Assembly (NCBI RefSeq): GCF_009932555.1
Contig: NZ_BLJO01000001.1
Location: 374,472-438,471, forward strand
Reading direction: 5' to 3'
Length of the DNA stretch: 64,000 nucleotides
Source: Steroidobacter agaridevorans
GTDB lineage: Bacteria; Pseudomonadota; Gammaproteobacteria; Steroidobacterales; Steroidobacteraceae
Positions 44,839 through 56,142 of the stretch are shown here, piece after piece; position 1 is the first letter of the stretch, and every line of letters starts with the position of its first letter. The notes under the pieces are model-generated. The model worked only from the letters and a program-made list of their open reading frames with translations, was not told the DNA's origin and did not search any database. The translations under genes were made by a program, and so were the position numbers.

Positions 44839-45822
44839 CTAGGCCGAGGCGCCCTTGGGCAACGGGCGCCCGCTCGTCGCCAGCACAATCGCTCCAGGCA
44901 ACAGCGAAATCAAGAACATCACGACCAAGGTCATCAGCAGAACCAGCGCCGTGGAGTAATCGTAGCCCAGCGCCACCAGCAACGCCGCCGCACTTCCTTC
45001 GCGCAGCCCCAGTCCCCCATAGGTCAGCGGCAGACGCTGAATGATCACCGCCACCGGGGTCACGGCGAGACATACCATCCATGGCAAGTCCATACCGATC
45101 GCGTGCGACGCGACCCACATGGTAAACACCGGCGCCGTCTGCTCGATCATCGACAGGCCGAGATTGATGGCAAGGGTGAGCGGCCGCCTGGAATAGGCGC
45201 GCGCCGCGACCACATACTTGGCGAAGCGCCCGCTCTCGAGGGTCGCAGGCCGCTTGATGAGCTTGAGCAGGCGCCGACCCAGTGCGGGATAGAAAATCAA
45301 CGTCGCGGCAGCCGCCCCCGCAGCGCCAGCGCCAACGGCCGCGATGAGCGCAAAATTCCGCAAGGCCGGCTGCGGCGCCAGCCTCGCAAGCACAACACAT
45401 CCGGCCACGATCAGCGCCAACGTGGCAATCGCGCCGTTCAGGCGCTCCATCACCATGGAAGACAGCGTTACGGATGGATCGATGCCGCGGGTCTTCAGCC
45501 GCAGGAAGCGCACGATGTCGGGGCCAAAGCCGCCGAGCGGCAAGGCGAAACCGATGAACGTGCTCTCGTAATAGACGCCAATCGCGCTCCAGCGCGACAG
45601 CCGGTCGTCGAGCACTCGCAGCAGCTGATGCCACTTCAGGGCCATCAAGACTCGGTCCGCGACGTGAATCAGGACGATCGTGGCCAGCAGCAACGGATTG
45701 GCGCCGGCGATCAGTGTCCGGCTTTGCTGCCAGTCGAGCCGGGAGAGCAGATACGCAAGCAATCCCACGCTTGCGCCGAGCTGCAAAGCCACCCGAATCC
45801 TCGGTCCGATCCGCAGCTTCAT
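44839..45822 (-). CDS. UPF0104 / lysylphosphatidylglycerol-synthase-TM-family membrane protein
   Basis: 327 residues from ATG 45822, with GAGGATCGTT just upstream. About eight or nine membrane helices are seen. Conserved segments of the family are the N-terminal IRVALQLGASVGLLAYLLSRL, VLIHVADRVLMALKWHQLL, YYESTFIGFALPLGGFGPDIVRFLRL and the C-terminal RLPLTYGGLGLREGSAAALL. Members act as lipid or glycolipid flippases or partners of polysaccharide assembly. It is the first gene of the minus-strand group, and 71 bases separate it from the divergent CapK-like gene, so a shared promoter region is likely. Confidence 0.88.
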   Translation of the reverse strand: MKLRIGPRIRVALQLGASVGLLAYLLSRLDWQQSRTLIAGANPLLLATIVLIHVADRVLMALKWHQLLRVLDDRLSRWSAIGVYYESTFIGFALPLGGFGPDIVRFLRLKTRGIDPSVTLSSMVMERLNGAIATLALIVAGCVVLARLAPQPALRNFALIAAVGAGAAGAAAATLIFYPALGRRLLKLIKRPATLESGRFAKYVVAARAYSRRPLTLAINLGLSMIEQTAPVFTMWVASHAIGMDLPWMVCLAVTPVAVIIQRLPLTYGGLGLREGSAAALLVALGYDYSTALVLLMTLVVMFLISLLPGAIVLATSGRPLPKGASA

Positions 45823-45893
45823 AACGATCCTCGATGCGCGGAACCATCGTACCGTGACGGAACAGATTCTGGTATGCCTGCATTCATCACACG

Positions 45894-47234
45894 ATGAACC
45901 ACCGAGCCGAGCAACGATTCCACAAGAATCTCTACTACACGCTGCAATCGCTGCGTGGCCGGCACGTCGGCCCGTTCGTGCGCCGCCTGCAGTCTTGGGA
46001 GCAGCTCGATCGGGCATCGTTCGAGCACCTTACACGGATGCTACTGAGCGACGCTCTGAGATATGCGCGCTCGCAGGTTCCTCTCTACTCCTCCGGTGCA
46101 TGGCAATCGTCATTGTCGCGCGCTCGCGCCGATGAGTTGAGCGCCTGGCCCGTGCTCGAGAGAAAAATGTTGATCACACATCGCGAGCAGTTGCAGGCGC
46201 GTCGCTTCGCGCTCGGCGTTTTCCCGCGACACAGCTCCGGGTCGACGGGCGAGGTCGTCACTGTCCGATACAACCCTCACGCGGGTGGATGGAGCTGGGC
46301 GCAGGAGTATCGCTCCATGCATTGGTTCGGCATCCCCACCGGCAGCCGCACTTTGTTGCTGTGGGGTGGCGGCCACCCGCTGCTCGACTGGGTGCGCAAC
46401 TGCCGGGTGTTCTCGACCAAGAACCTGACCTTCGACCAGCTCGAGCGCGCGACGAACTATCTATTGGAGCAGCGTCCGATGCTTTGCATGGGCCTGCCCT
46501 CCGCGATTGCGCAGCTCGCACGGCACGTGCGCGCCCACCGGCCACAAGCGCCGGCGCAACTCGTGCCGTTCGTCAAACTGGGCGGCGAACAGGTTTATCC
46601 CTTCCAACGCGACGAGATCGCGCAACACTTCGGCGCCCGGGTGTTCGAGTCGTACGGCTCGACCGAGATGGGACCGATTGCCCACGAATGCCCCGCCGGT
46701 TCGCGTCACGTCATGGCGGACCACGTGCATCTGGAAATATTCAACGGCGATGAGCCGGCGCGGCCCGGTGAGTTCGGCGATCTGGTGCTCACGTCATTGT
46801 TCAATCGCGCCATGCCGCTCGTGCGCTGTCGCATCGGCGACCGCGGCCGGCTGTCGCCCGACCCGTGTCCGTGCGGACTGCCGCATCCCGTGCTATCCGA
46901 ACTCGTCGGACGCGCAGCGGATATGTTTGTAACGGCCGATGGCAAGCTGGTGCACGGTTCGGAGATCGGGCGCCGCCTGCAGTTGTTTCTTTCGCAGGCG
47001 CCGCTCGGCTCGGTGGCCCAGGTCTTGTTTCAACAAAAGAATGCGTCGCACTGGAACGTGCTGGTCGAAAGCGCGGCCGGCTTCAACGATGAGCTGGCGG
47101 CGCAGCTGCGTCAGATCGTGCACTCGACGTTCGGAGAGAGTTGCCGCGTCGATATCGAGCGAGTGACGCTGGTGCCTCGCGAAAAGTCCGGCAAGTACCG
47201 CTATTACCGGCGGCTTCCTGAGTCGGCGCACTGA
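45894..47234 (+). CDS. CapK-like phenylacetate-CoA ligase family protein
   Basis: 446 residues of the ANL adenylate-forming superfamily. The phosphate-loop is RHSSGSTGEVVTVRYN; the adenylate-binding motif is VFESYGSTEMGPIAHECPAG; the late motif is CRIGDRGRLSPDPCPCGLPHPV; and the end carries EKSGKYRYYRR with the catalytic Lys. The CapK group is often found beside capsule and glycolipid genes and probably activates an acyl or amino-acid substituent for transfer to the glycan. The acyl substrate is unknown. It is divergent from the flippase gene. Confidence 0.87.
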   Translation: MNHRAEQRFHKNLYYTLQSLRGRHVGPFVRRLQSWEQLDRASFEHLTRMLLSDALRYARSQVPLYSSGAWQSSLSRARADELSAWPVLERKMLITHREQLQARRFALGVFPRHSSGSTGEVVTVRYNPHAGGWSWAQEYRSMHWFGIPTGSRTLLLWGGGHPLLDWVRNCRVFSTKNLTFDQLERATNYLLEQRPMLCMGLPSAIAQLARHVRAHRPQAPAQLVPFVKLGGEQVYPFQRDEIAQHFGARVFESYGSTEMGPIAHECPAGSRHVMADHVHLEIFNGDEPARPGEFGDLVLTSLFNRAMPLVRCRIGDRGRLSPDPCPCGLPHPVLSELVGRAADMFVTADGKLVHGSEIGRRLQLFLSQAPLGSVAQVLFQQKNASHWNVLVESAAGFNDELAAQLRQIVHSTFGESCRVDIERVTLVPREKSGKYRYYRRLPESAH

Positions 47235-47241
47235 GCTGCTG

Positions 47242-50200
47242 TCAGGCCGAGTGCACCAACCGCAACTGCGGATGCGTCCGCGTAATCCGGCTCAGCGATT
47301 CCACCGATTCCGGCATGGCGATGTAGATACCCTGCGCATACTCGACGCCGATATCCGCGAGACACTTGAGCACCTCGGCGCTCTCGACGCGTTCGGCGAC
47401 TGTTTTCAAGCCCATGGCCCGGCCGATCTGGGTGATCGCCTCCACCATGCTGCGATCGACATGGTCGGTGGTGACGTTCTGAATGAATGAGCCGTCGATC
47501 TTCAGGAAGTCCACCGGCAGATTCTTCAAATACATGAACGAGGACAAGCCGCTGCCGAAGTCGTCCAGCGAGAACAGGCAGCCGCGCGCCCGGAACTCAC
47601 GCATGAAGTGAACGACGTTGGCGAGATTGGAAATCGCCGCGGTCTCGGTGATCTCGAAGCACACGGCGCCCGGACTGAGATCATAGGTCTGCAGCTCGTT
47701 GATCAAGAACTCCAGGAAACGATCGTCGTTCAGCGACGTGCCCGACAGGTTGATGGATAACGTATAGCCGTGACGCGGATCGCCATCGGCGCGGTAATGC
47801 GCTAGCGCGCCGAGCGCCTGGCTCACCACCCAACGGTCGATCATCGGCATCACGTTGTATCGTTCCGCCGCGGGAATGAACTCCGCCGGCTGCACCAGTT
47901 CGCCGTGCTCGCCGCGCATGCGGAGCAGCAGCTCGTAGTGACCACGCGTGTCGCGCGTCGCGCCGATCGGCACGATCGGCTGATAATAAAGCTCGAGCCG
48001 ATTCTCTTCGCAGGCGCGCGTCAGGCGCGACACCCACTGCATCTCGCGATGCCGCTCGGGTGCCGAGCCAGACTGATACATGTGGACACGATTGCGTCCC
48101 GAGTCTTTCGCCGCGTAACAGGCCACGTCGGCCGCAGCCATGACGCTTGCGATGCTCTCGCTGGCGCTGTTGATTTCAACGATGCCGATGCTGACGCCGA
48201 CGTTCATCGCGCCGTCCTGCCACTCGAAACGGTACTCGCGAATCGCCTGGCGCAGGTTGTCCGCAATCTTCGCCGCACGGTCGGCGGTGCAGTCCTGGAG
48301 CAGCACGCCGAACTCATCGCCACCCAGGCGCGCAATCGTGTCGCTGGTCCGAATCCGCGTTTGCAGCAACCCGGTGATCTGTTTGAGCAGACGATCGCCG
48401 GCCTGGTGGCCGCACGTATCGTTGACCAGCTTGAATTGATCGAGGTCGAGGTACATCAGCGCGTGTGTCGTGCCCTCGTCCGAGCGCGCGGTCAGCAACG
48501 CCTCGTTGAGACGATTCTCGAACTCGCGCCGATTGATCAGGCCTGTCAGCGCATCGTGGCTCGCCTGATACGCCAGCGCGCGACGCAAGCGACGTTCCTT
48601 GCTCACGTCATGGAACACCATGACCGCGCCGATGATCTTGCCGCTGCGGTCTCGAATCGGCGCGGCGGAATCTTGAATCGCGATCTCCTGGCCACGACGG
48701 TTCACGAGCACCGTGTGGTCCGCGACCGCGATGACCTGCCCTTCGCGAATCGCGCGAGTAACTGGGTTTTCCAGCGGCTCGCGAGTCGCTTCGTTCAGGA
48801 TGTTGAAGACTTCCTGCAGCTTCTTCCCTTTCGCCTCGGCCGCTTCCCAACCCGTGAGATTCTCGGCGACGGGATTCAACGTCTCGATGCAGCCGTTGGC
48901 GTCGGTCGTGATGACGCCGTCGCCGATCGACTGCAATGTGACTTGCGCCTTTTCCTTTTCCTCGAACACCGCGGTTTCAGCGCGCTTGCGTTCGCTGATA
49001 TCGGAGATCGTGCCTTCGTAGCCGATCAGCTGCCCGCTCTTGTCGCGCACGGCCCGGGCGCTTTCGATCACGGTGAGCACCGTGCCGTCCAGGCGCTGCA
49101 ACTGGAACTCGGCGTTGCGGACTTCGCCGTCGCGTTGAATGGTCGCGATGATGGCTGCGCGTTCGGCCGGATCGCGGTACATGCTCGCAGGCGGCAGCGC
49201 GAGCAGTTCGCCCGGCGAGGAATAACCGATCATGCGGGCCAACGCCGGGTTCACGGAGACGAAGCGGCCATCGCTGGTCGAGCTGTAGACGCCTTCCATG
49301 ACGTTGTCGAACAAGCGCCGATAGCGCGCCTCACTGTCACGCAGCGCGTTCTCGGCGAAGCGCCGCTCGATGGCGATGCCGGCCAGCTGCGTCATGCGCG
49401 ACATCAATTCGAAATCCCGGCGCAGCGGGCTCTTCGGCGTTCGGAAGTACAGCGCCAGCGTGCCTAGAATGCGGCCGTCGGACGAATGAATCAGCGTCGA
49501 CCAGCAGCTGCGCAATCCGGCGGCGAGCACGGAATCGCGAGTGTTCTCCCACAGCGCATCGCGGGCGATGTCCGCGACGATGACTTGTCGTTGCAGATAA
49601 ACCGCCGCCGCACACGAGCCGTTGCGGGCCGCGATTGCGATACCTTCCATCGCTTGCGCGTACACCGCCGGCAAGCGCGGCCCGGAACAAAGATTCAGAT
49701 GCTTGCCGGTATCGTCGAGCATGCGAATCGCACACACGCAATCCAGCGCGACGCGCTCGACGACGTCTGTGATCGCTTGCAACGTGATACGCAGATCGAC
49801 GTTGGCGGCCAGACGCTCGAACACCCGACGCTCGCCGGCAGCGAGCAGTTCAGAGCGCTTGCGCTCGGTGATATCGGTGATGCTGCCGCGAACCAGGCGC
49901 TGCCCATGCGACTGCAGCCGCACCCAGCGCACTTCACAAGGAATGTCGTTGCCGAAGCTGTCCCGGAACATCCACTCGAGCACCGGCGCCTCGCCCGCCA
50001 ACGTGCGATCGAACTGCGCCCGATTGGCGTGCGATGACAGCGCACCGTCGGGTTGATGCGGCGGACACAACGTATCGGGGCTGCTCTTGAGCAGCGCCTC
50101 GCGCTCCATCTTGAAGAAACGCACCGCGTTTTCGTTCACATCGACCAGTCGGTTCTGATCCAGATCGACGACGACGATGATTTCGGGGGCGTGCTCGACC

Positions 50201-50802
50201 AACGTGCGATACCGAGCCTCGCTGTCGCGCAGCGCCGCTTCGGCCATCTTGCGATCACTGGTATCGCGCAGACAGACGACGAACACTTCGCGACGGTTCA
50301 TCTTCGTCTTGCTGACGGCGACTTCGGCGGAGAACTGCGTGCCGTCGGCGCGCTGACCGAGCGTCTCGTGGGGTGCGAGGTCGATCTGTGTATCGTCGAG
50401 GCGTGCGGCGAGTTGTTCCAGCTCGGCAGCGATGGGTTGTTTGGCCGTGACTTGCGGCAGCAGGAAACTGAGCGGACGGCCGATGGCGTCGGATTCGGCG
50501 TGACCGAACACTCGTTGGCCAGTGGCGTTGATGGAAGCGATGTGGCCGGCAGCGTCCACCGTCATGATCACGTCTTTCACGTGATCGAGCACGGCCTGCA
50601 ACTGGCTCGCGGTGCTCTCCCGCAGCTCTCGGGTCAGCGCGGTGGCCTCATCGGACATGAGCTGCATGGAACGCACGATGCCCCGGCGTTCCTCATCGGT
50701 CTTGCTATAGGCAGCACCGATCGCGGCAAGCAGCTTGCCGAGATCCAGCTCTCCGTCCGAGCGCGTCGCGTCCCTGACTTGCTGTTCGAGCAGTCGATGC
50801 AT
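47242..50802 (-). CDS. Multi-PAS/GAF diguanylate cyclase-phosphodiesterase
   Basis: 1186 residues. Domain order by eye: helical N-terminus (1-60), PAS (about 65-165), PAS (about 195-300), GAF (about 325-480), PAS (about 490-610), PAS (about 615-735), GGDEF (about 745-910), EAL (about 935-1180). The cyclase site is RLGGDEFGVLL (about residue 828) with an I-site RTSD five residues before, so product inhibition by c-di-GMP is possible. The phosphodiesterase has ELLLRM in place of EAL, DDFGSG and LKIDGSF, and later AERVES; these support an active hydrolase. No membrane segment is seen, so it is cytosolic and tunes motile-sessile choices. Confidence 0.93.
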   Translation of the reverse strand: MHRLLEQQVRDATRSDGELDLGKLLAAIGAAYSKTDEERRGIVRSMQLMSDEATALTRELRESTASQLQAVLDHVKDVIMTVDAAGHIASINATGQRVFGHAESDAIGRPLSFLLPQVTAKQPIAAELEQLAARLDDTQIDLAPHETLGQRADGTQFSAEVAVSKTKMNRREVFVVCLRDTSDRKMAEAALRDSEARYRTLVEHAPEIIVVVDLDQNRLVDVNENAVRFFKMEREALLKSSPDTLCPPHQPDGALSSHANRAQFDRTLAGEAPVLEWMFRDSFGNDIPCEVRWVRLQSHGQRLVRGSITDITERKRSELLAAGERRVFERLAANVDLRITLQAITDVVERVALDCVCAIRMLDDTGKHLNLCSGPRLPAVYAQAMEGIAIAARNGSCAAAVYLQRQVIVADIARDALWENTRDSVLAAGLRSCWSTLIHSSDGRILGTLALYFRTPKSPLRRDFELMSRMTQLAGIAIERRFAENALRDSEARYRRLFDNVMEGVYSSTSDGRFVSVNPALARMIGYSSPGELLALPPASMYRDPAERAAIIATIQRDGEVRNAEFQLQRLDGTVLTVIESARAVRDKSGQLIGYEGTISDISERKRAETAVFEEKEKAQVTLQSIGDGVITTDANGCIETLNPVAENLTGWEAAEAKGKKLQEVFNILNEATREPLENPVTRAIREGQVIAVADHTVLVNRRGQEIAIQDSAAPIRDRSGKIIGAVMVFHDVSKERRLRRALAYQASHDALTGLINRREFENRLNEALLTARSDEGTTHALMYLDLDQFKLVNDTCGHQAGDRLLKQITGLLQTRIRTSDTIARLGGDEFGVLLQDCTADRAAKIADNLRQAIREYRFEWQDGAMNVGVSIGIVEINSASESIASVMAAADVACYAAKDSGRNRVHMYQSGSAPERHREMQWVSRLTRACEENRLELYYQPIVPIGATRDTRGHYELLLRMRGEHGELVQPAEFIPAAERYNVMPMIDRWVVSQALGALAHYRADGDPRHGYTLSINLSGTSLNDDRFLEFLINELQTYDLSPGAVCFEITETAAISNLANVVHFMREFRARGCLFSLDDFGSGLSSFMYLKNLPVDFLKIDGSFIQNVTTDHVDRSMVEAITQIGRAMGLKTVAERVESAEVLKCLADIGVEYAQGIYIAMPESVESLSRITRTHPQLRLVHSA

Positions 50803-51033
50803 TTGTCCTTCCGACGTTGTACGACGCTTGGCGCGCGTCGTCTCGTCCCCGCATTGTTAGTGTGAACCACTACCGTGGCGAGGCATCGTAAGGCGTTGAC
50901 CCTGAAGGAGGTGTGAAACAGCTCCCGGTTTTATGTGAAAGCAAGGCAAAGCACTGAGGGCGCAGCGCGGGTTATGTCTGATATGGCAGACAGGAGGCGC
51001 CGGCGGCAAAAAGCCCCGACGCCCCCGGTAGGG

Positions 51034-52872
<1,839 letters not shown>

Positions 52873-53041
52873 GCAGGGATTGGGAACCGGTGGGAGGGCA
52901 AAAAGGCGCGCATTGTAGAGGCACGGCGGGGGTTCCGGCCACCTCCGCCGCATTATTTAGATAAATCCTCAAGGCTGACGCCCGGATACGACCTCCCCGG
53001 AGGCGGCTTCCCTACGCCGGGACGGCCGCTCCCTACCCGGT

Positions 53042-53212
53042 TCAGCCCCTCAAAGCCTCGGTTGCCGCCGAGTTTGGGGCCGGGGCATGGGCCTCGTTCA
53101 AGGCCCGGGCGCAGTCATCGCAACAGACCTCGACCGTCTTGCCTCCCACCGTCACACTGATCGACTCGCCTTCGATCCTGCAGTCACAAGCCGCACAAGT
53201 TTTGTAAGTCAC
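53042..53212 (-). CDS. Small cysteine-rich protein, likely metal-binding
   Basis: 56 residues from GTG 53212, preceded by GAGGG; an ATG at 53245 would add 11 residues without a good ribosome site. Cysteines occur as CAACDC and VCCDDCA, so it has two CxxC-like pairs suitable for zinc or iron, resembling TRASH/YHS-type mini proteins. Its function is unknown. Its upstream region carries the 18-bp motif that also precedes the DUF4331 gene. Confidence 0.55.
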   Translation of the reverse strand: MTYKTCAACDCRIEGESISVTVGGKTVEVCCDDCARALNEAHAPAPNSAATEALRG

Positions 53213-53269
53213 GATCTCGCCCTCACGCACTATCCTGGGGCACATTGTTTGCCGGGGCGACGTGACCGC

Positions 53270-53287
53270 GCTGTCACAATCTTTAGC
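53270..53287. promoter_or_regulatory. 18-bp motif upstream of the Cys-rich gene
   Basis: GCTGTCACAATCTTTAGC (plus strand) occurs 58 bases upstream of the predicted GTG start on the minus strand, and again with two changes at 56143-56160. It may bind a shared regulator, such as the AraC protein encoded between the two sites, or be part of an alternative promoter. Confidence 0.45.
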
Positions 53288-53302
53288 GAAGTTTTCTGAA
53301 CG

Positions 53303-54133
53303 TCAGCGCAAGTTCGCGGAGCGCTGAAACTGCGCCGGCGTGCGGCCGTAGGCTTGCCGAAATGCGGCGGTGAAATGGCTGTGACTGGAGAACCCGAGCT
53401 CCAAGCCCAGCGCCGACAGGTCGTCATAACTGCCGAGCAGATCCAACGCGCGCGCCAGACGCAGGCGCAATTGATATCGATACAATGGCACGCCTTCGAC
53501 TTGTGCGAACGCTTGCGTCAGATACACGGGCGATACGCCAACCTCCGCGGCGATCTCGGCGAGCGTCCAACGACGCGACAGCTCCGAAGAAAGCACCAGC
53601 TTCGCGCGGTCGACGAGCTTCTGCCGGCCGTAGGTGGCGCGCGTTGCATTCACGGCCCGTTCGCCAAGCGCTCGTCGGATCAGCGTCAACGTCAATGTTT
53701 CCGCCTCCAGCATTTCGATCGAATTGTTCAGCAGGCTATGACGCAGCAGCGCGACCAGAACCTGTGCTCGCGGATCGATTTGCCAGCGCTGCTTACGAAA
53801 CATCACAGCGTGGTTGTCCTGCAACTGCTCTTTCGGCGCAAGCTCCCGCAATAACTCTTCGCGCACCGAGATCGAGAGACAGGCATCGCCGCCCTGCACG
53901 GGATGGCTGATGCGATAACCTTCCCTCTGATTGAAGAACACCACCTGATTGGCTTCGGCAACCGCCTCGCTACTGCCAAGGTGCCGCAGGTACACGCCGC
54001 GATACGGAAACACCAGATAGGTCGAGTTGGGACACTCCTCCGCACTCTTGTGACGGCACTTGCCATCGCAGACGACGTCGCGAATCGCGACGGTCTGCGT
54101 GTCCAGCAAGTCCTGTATGGCGAGCTCCGTCAT
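53303..54133 (-). CDS. AraC-family transcriptional regulator with Cys-bearing N-terminus
   Basis: 276 residues. The C-terminal double helix-turn-helix is LAEIAAEVGVSPVYLTQAFAQVEGVPLYRYQ followed by LSALGLELGFSSHSHFTAAFRQAYGRTPAQFQ. The N-terminal sensor starts with the segment AIRDVVCDGKCRHKSAEEC, three Cys in a 13-residue stretch, which could bind metal or sense redox. The gene is coupled (ATGA) to the DUF4198 gene upstream. It probably controls its own operon, and perhaps the Cys-rich gene on its 3' side. Confidence 0.88.
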   Translation of the reverse strand: MTELAIQDLLDTQTVAIRDVVCDGKCRHKSAEECPNSTYLVFPYRGVYLRHLGSSEAVAEANQVVFFNQREGYRISHPVQGGDACLSISVREELLRELAPKEQLQDNHAVMFRKQRWQIDPRAQVLVALLRHSLLNNSIEMLEAETLTLTLIRRALGERAVNATRATYGRQKLVDRAKLVLSSELSRRWTLAEIAAEVGVSPVYLTQAFAQVEGVPLYRYQLRLRLARALDLLGSYDDLSALGLELGFSSHSHFTAAFRQAYGRTPAQFQRSANLR

Positions 54134-54957
54134 GGAAAGCCGAAGGTGAGACTGGAAAAGATCGTGTCGAAGTCTACCTCGGACGGCGCCGTCACGGGCT
54201 CGGTCCAGACCACATTCAACAACCAGTTGCCGTTCCGGGTCAGCGAAAAACGGGCCCGGCCCGATGAATCCGTCCGACGCTCCTCGACCGGTAACTCGTC
54301 ATGTTCCAGCCGCGTGAGTTTCACGAGCGCTCCCGCCAGCGGCTGCCCCTCGAAATACACACGCACTGGCAAGTCGCTGCCAGACGCTGCGTAAGGATTG
54401 CGCTCCGGTACGATTTCCAGCGGCAGTCCCAGCGGCGACGTAATGTGAGATCCGGATTGCGTGGCTGCCGTTCCCACCTGAACGATCGCCTTCGTCACAC
54501 GGCGATAGCTCTCAGCGGCATCGGTTGCCATCTTGCCCATGCGCTGCCGGTAATCGAGCGCTGGCGTCAGCCCCTCCTCCTGCGCGTATTTGTTGAAACG
54601 CTGCGCAGGCAATGCACTTCGACCGCGATTGTCTGTTTCCAGCACCACGACATACGTTCCCGAAGTCTCGACGTGCAAATGACCGTCGTCGCTCGCGCCA
54701 CGTAGATGCAGGTCTGCATGCATGTCGCGCGCCGCGCCATCCGGAGCAAAGGCGACGACGCGAGCAATGCGGCCCGAGCGAATCTGCGATCGTTGCCGTT
54801 CAGCGCCGTGTCCGACTTGTAACGTGATTGGAATCGATGCGTTGGCTTGCGACCAGTACGCCTGCGGCTGGATCCAGAAGTCGTGCGCGTGCGCCGAAGA
54901 TGTGAGGACGAACCCGGCCAGCAGCGCAATTGCGACAATGCCAGGGCAGCTCTTCAT
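54130..54957 (-). CDS. DUF4198 domain-containing secreted protein
   Basis: 275 residues. A signal peptide (GIVAIALLAGFVLTSSAHA) is followed by the family start HDFWIQPQAYW. Two beta-sandwich-like regions follow, with DLPVRVYFEGQPLAGALVKLTR and GRARFSLTRNGNWLLNVVW near the end. DUF4198 proteins are related to NikM-type periplasmic metal-uptake components. It probably assists metal or co-substrate handling in the periplasm. It is joined by four-base overlaps to DUF4331 upstream and AraC downstream, so all three form one operon. Confidence 0.85.
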   Translation of the reverse strand: MKSCPGIVAIALLAGFVLTSSAHAHDFWIQPQAYWSQANASIPITLQVGHGAERQRSQIRSGRIARVVAFAPDGAARDMHADLHLRGASDDGHLHVETSGTYVVVLETDNRGRSALPAQRFNKYAQEEGLTPALDYRQRMGKMATDAAESYRRVTKAIVQVGTAATQSGSHITSPLGLPLEIVPERNPYAASGSDLPVRVYFEGQPLAGALVKLTRLEHDELPVEERRTDSSGRARFSLTRNGNWLLNVVWTEPVTAPSEVDFDTIFSSLTFGFP

Positions 54958-56096
54958 GGCGCCGCCAGGAACGGAAAGTCACTGATCGAATGCTCGCGGT
55001 CGTCGCGATCGACGCCGTCATCGATGCCCGTCGCCTGCCCCATCGACAACACCGAGCGATACACGTCGATGGCGTCGTCGTTCGGGGTCCGGCCGCCGCA
55101 ATAGATCACTTTCGAATCGTCACCGCCCAACGCAGCGAACTCGACCGAGAAGAACTCGCCGCAGATGCTGGATTCGCTGTTGATCCACAGCCGGTCATCC
55201 GCAAGCACCGTCGCCAATGCACGATATCGCGCCGGCGACGCAGCCTTTGGGTCGGCGAGCAGTTGATTGCCGCACGTCCCATCGAAGCCATCGTAGATGC
55301 CCAACGTTCTTTCCATTTCGGGAATGAATTCGGCGCCCGTGGCGGGAGTCGCGCTGTTGTAACGCTCCTTGAGCCGATCGCTCGCGGCCTCATCGGCGAA
55401 CGAACCCAATAGCGCGTTGCCGGTGAGCGGACGGCCCATGCGATCGATCTGTTTGTTTCCTTGCCCCGTCGTCGCCCAGACGCCGAGCATCGTTCCGCCG
55501 CGATTGACCGCATTCAGATCGACCGAGACGACCAACGACGCCGGCGTCCAACCGGCCAGGAAATTCTTCGCCGGCCCACCGCCGGTGTGCCGCCACGTTT
55601 CCAGGATCGATCTGGACGTCGCCTCGCTGAACACCGGGCAGCCGGCCGCATCGCTCTTCGCGCTGCCCATCATCGCGTCCGCCGCCACGGCATAGGCCTC
55701 CCGAGTGCCCTTCACGTTGTTGTAAAACGGATCGTCCCGCAGCCCGGCAAACACGCGCGCGACAGCGGCATCACCCACCTTACAAAGGACGTTGCTGGCA
55801 TTCGCGATCCGACACACGATGTCGGTCGTTGCAGTGGTTTCGCCAAATCGCTTGCCGCTGTCGATATGGAACACGTACTCCAGTTGGTCGGAGAACGTGT
55901 GCCCGACGATCGTCATCGCCAGGTTGAGCTGACGGCCGTCATAGGACGTCCAGGCATACAGATCGCCGATGTCGGCGCGCGGGTCCGCGATCACGCTGGC
56001 CGTGTCGAGATGATCGGCAGCAAACAACGGGCTGGCGGCGAGCAGCGCCGTCAGGATCGGGGCGCGATTCCGGATTCTTTGCGTCATGCGTTGCAT
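54954..56096 (-). CDS. DUF4331 domain-containing secreted protein
   Basis: 380 residues. A signal peptide (APILTALLAASPLFA) precedes the family start DHLDTASVIADPRADIGDLYAWTS, typical of DUF4331. Acidic residues in this stretch could bind calcium or other metals. The rest has SVDLNAVNRGGTMLGVWATTG and several Cys residues that may form disulfides. The family is found in organisms with many secreted beta-rich proteins; the function is unknown. It is the promoter-proximal gene of the DUF4331-DUF4198-AraC operon, with a palindromic element 47 bases upstream of the start codon. Confidence 0.87.
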   Translation of the reverse strand: MQRMTQRIRNRAPILTALLAASPLFAADHLDTASVIADPRADIGDLYAWTSYDGRQLNLAMTIVGHTFSDQLEYVFHIDSGKRFGETTATTDIVCRIANASNVLCKVGDAAVARVFAGLRDDPFYNNVKGTREAYAVAADAMMGSAKSDAAGCPVFSEATSRSILETWRHTGGGPAKNFLAGWTPASLVVSVDLNAVNRGGTMLGVWATTGQGNKQIDRMGRPLTGNALLGSFADEAASDRLKERYNSATPATGAEFIPEMERTLGIYDGFDGTCGNQLLADPKAASPARYRALATVLADDRLWINSESSICGEFFSVEFAALGGDDSKVIYCGGRTPNDDAIDVYRSVLSMGQATGIDDGVDRDDREHSISDFPFLAAP

Positions 56097-56142
56097 CCAT
56101 CACCGAAGATGGACCGGACGGTAGACGCAGCGCGCGGGCGGG

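Noticed and set aside
44825-45883. N-terminal extension of the kinase-like protein into the flippase gene
   Set aside because: The extension is the flippase sequence read in another frame; a GTG with GGAGGAG at 44824 gives a normal-length protein.
47905-49467. 520-codon plus-strand frame inside the c-di-GMP gene
   Set aside because: Composition is Arg/Ala/His/Val-rich as in other mirror frames, and the minus strand encodes unmistakable PAS, GGDEF and EAL motifs.
51000-51033. Possible terminator after typA (CCCCGGTAGGG and a T-run)
   Set aside because: The minus strand has GGGGCTTTTT but no matching C-rich arm gives a convincing stem, so no terminator is claimed.
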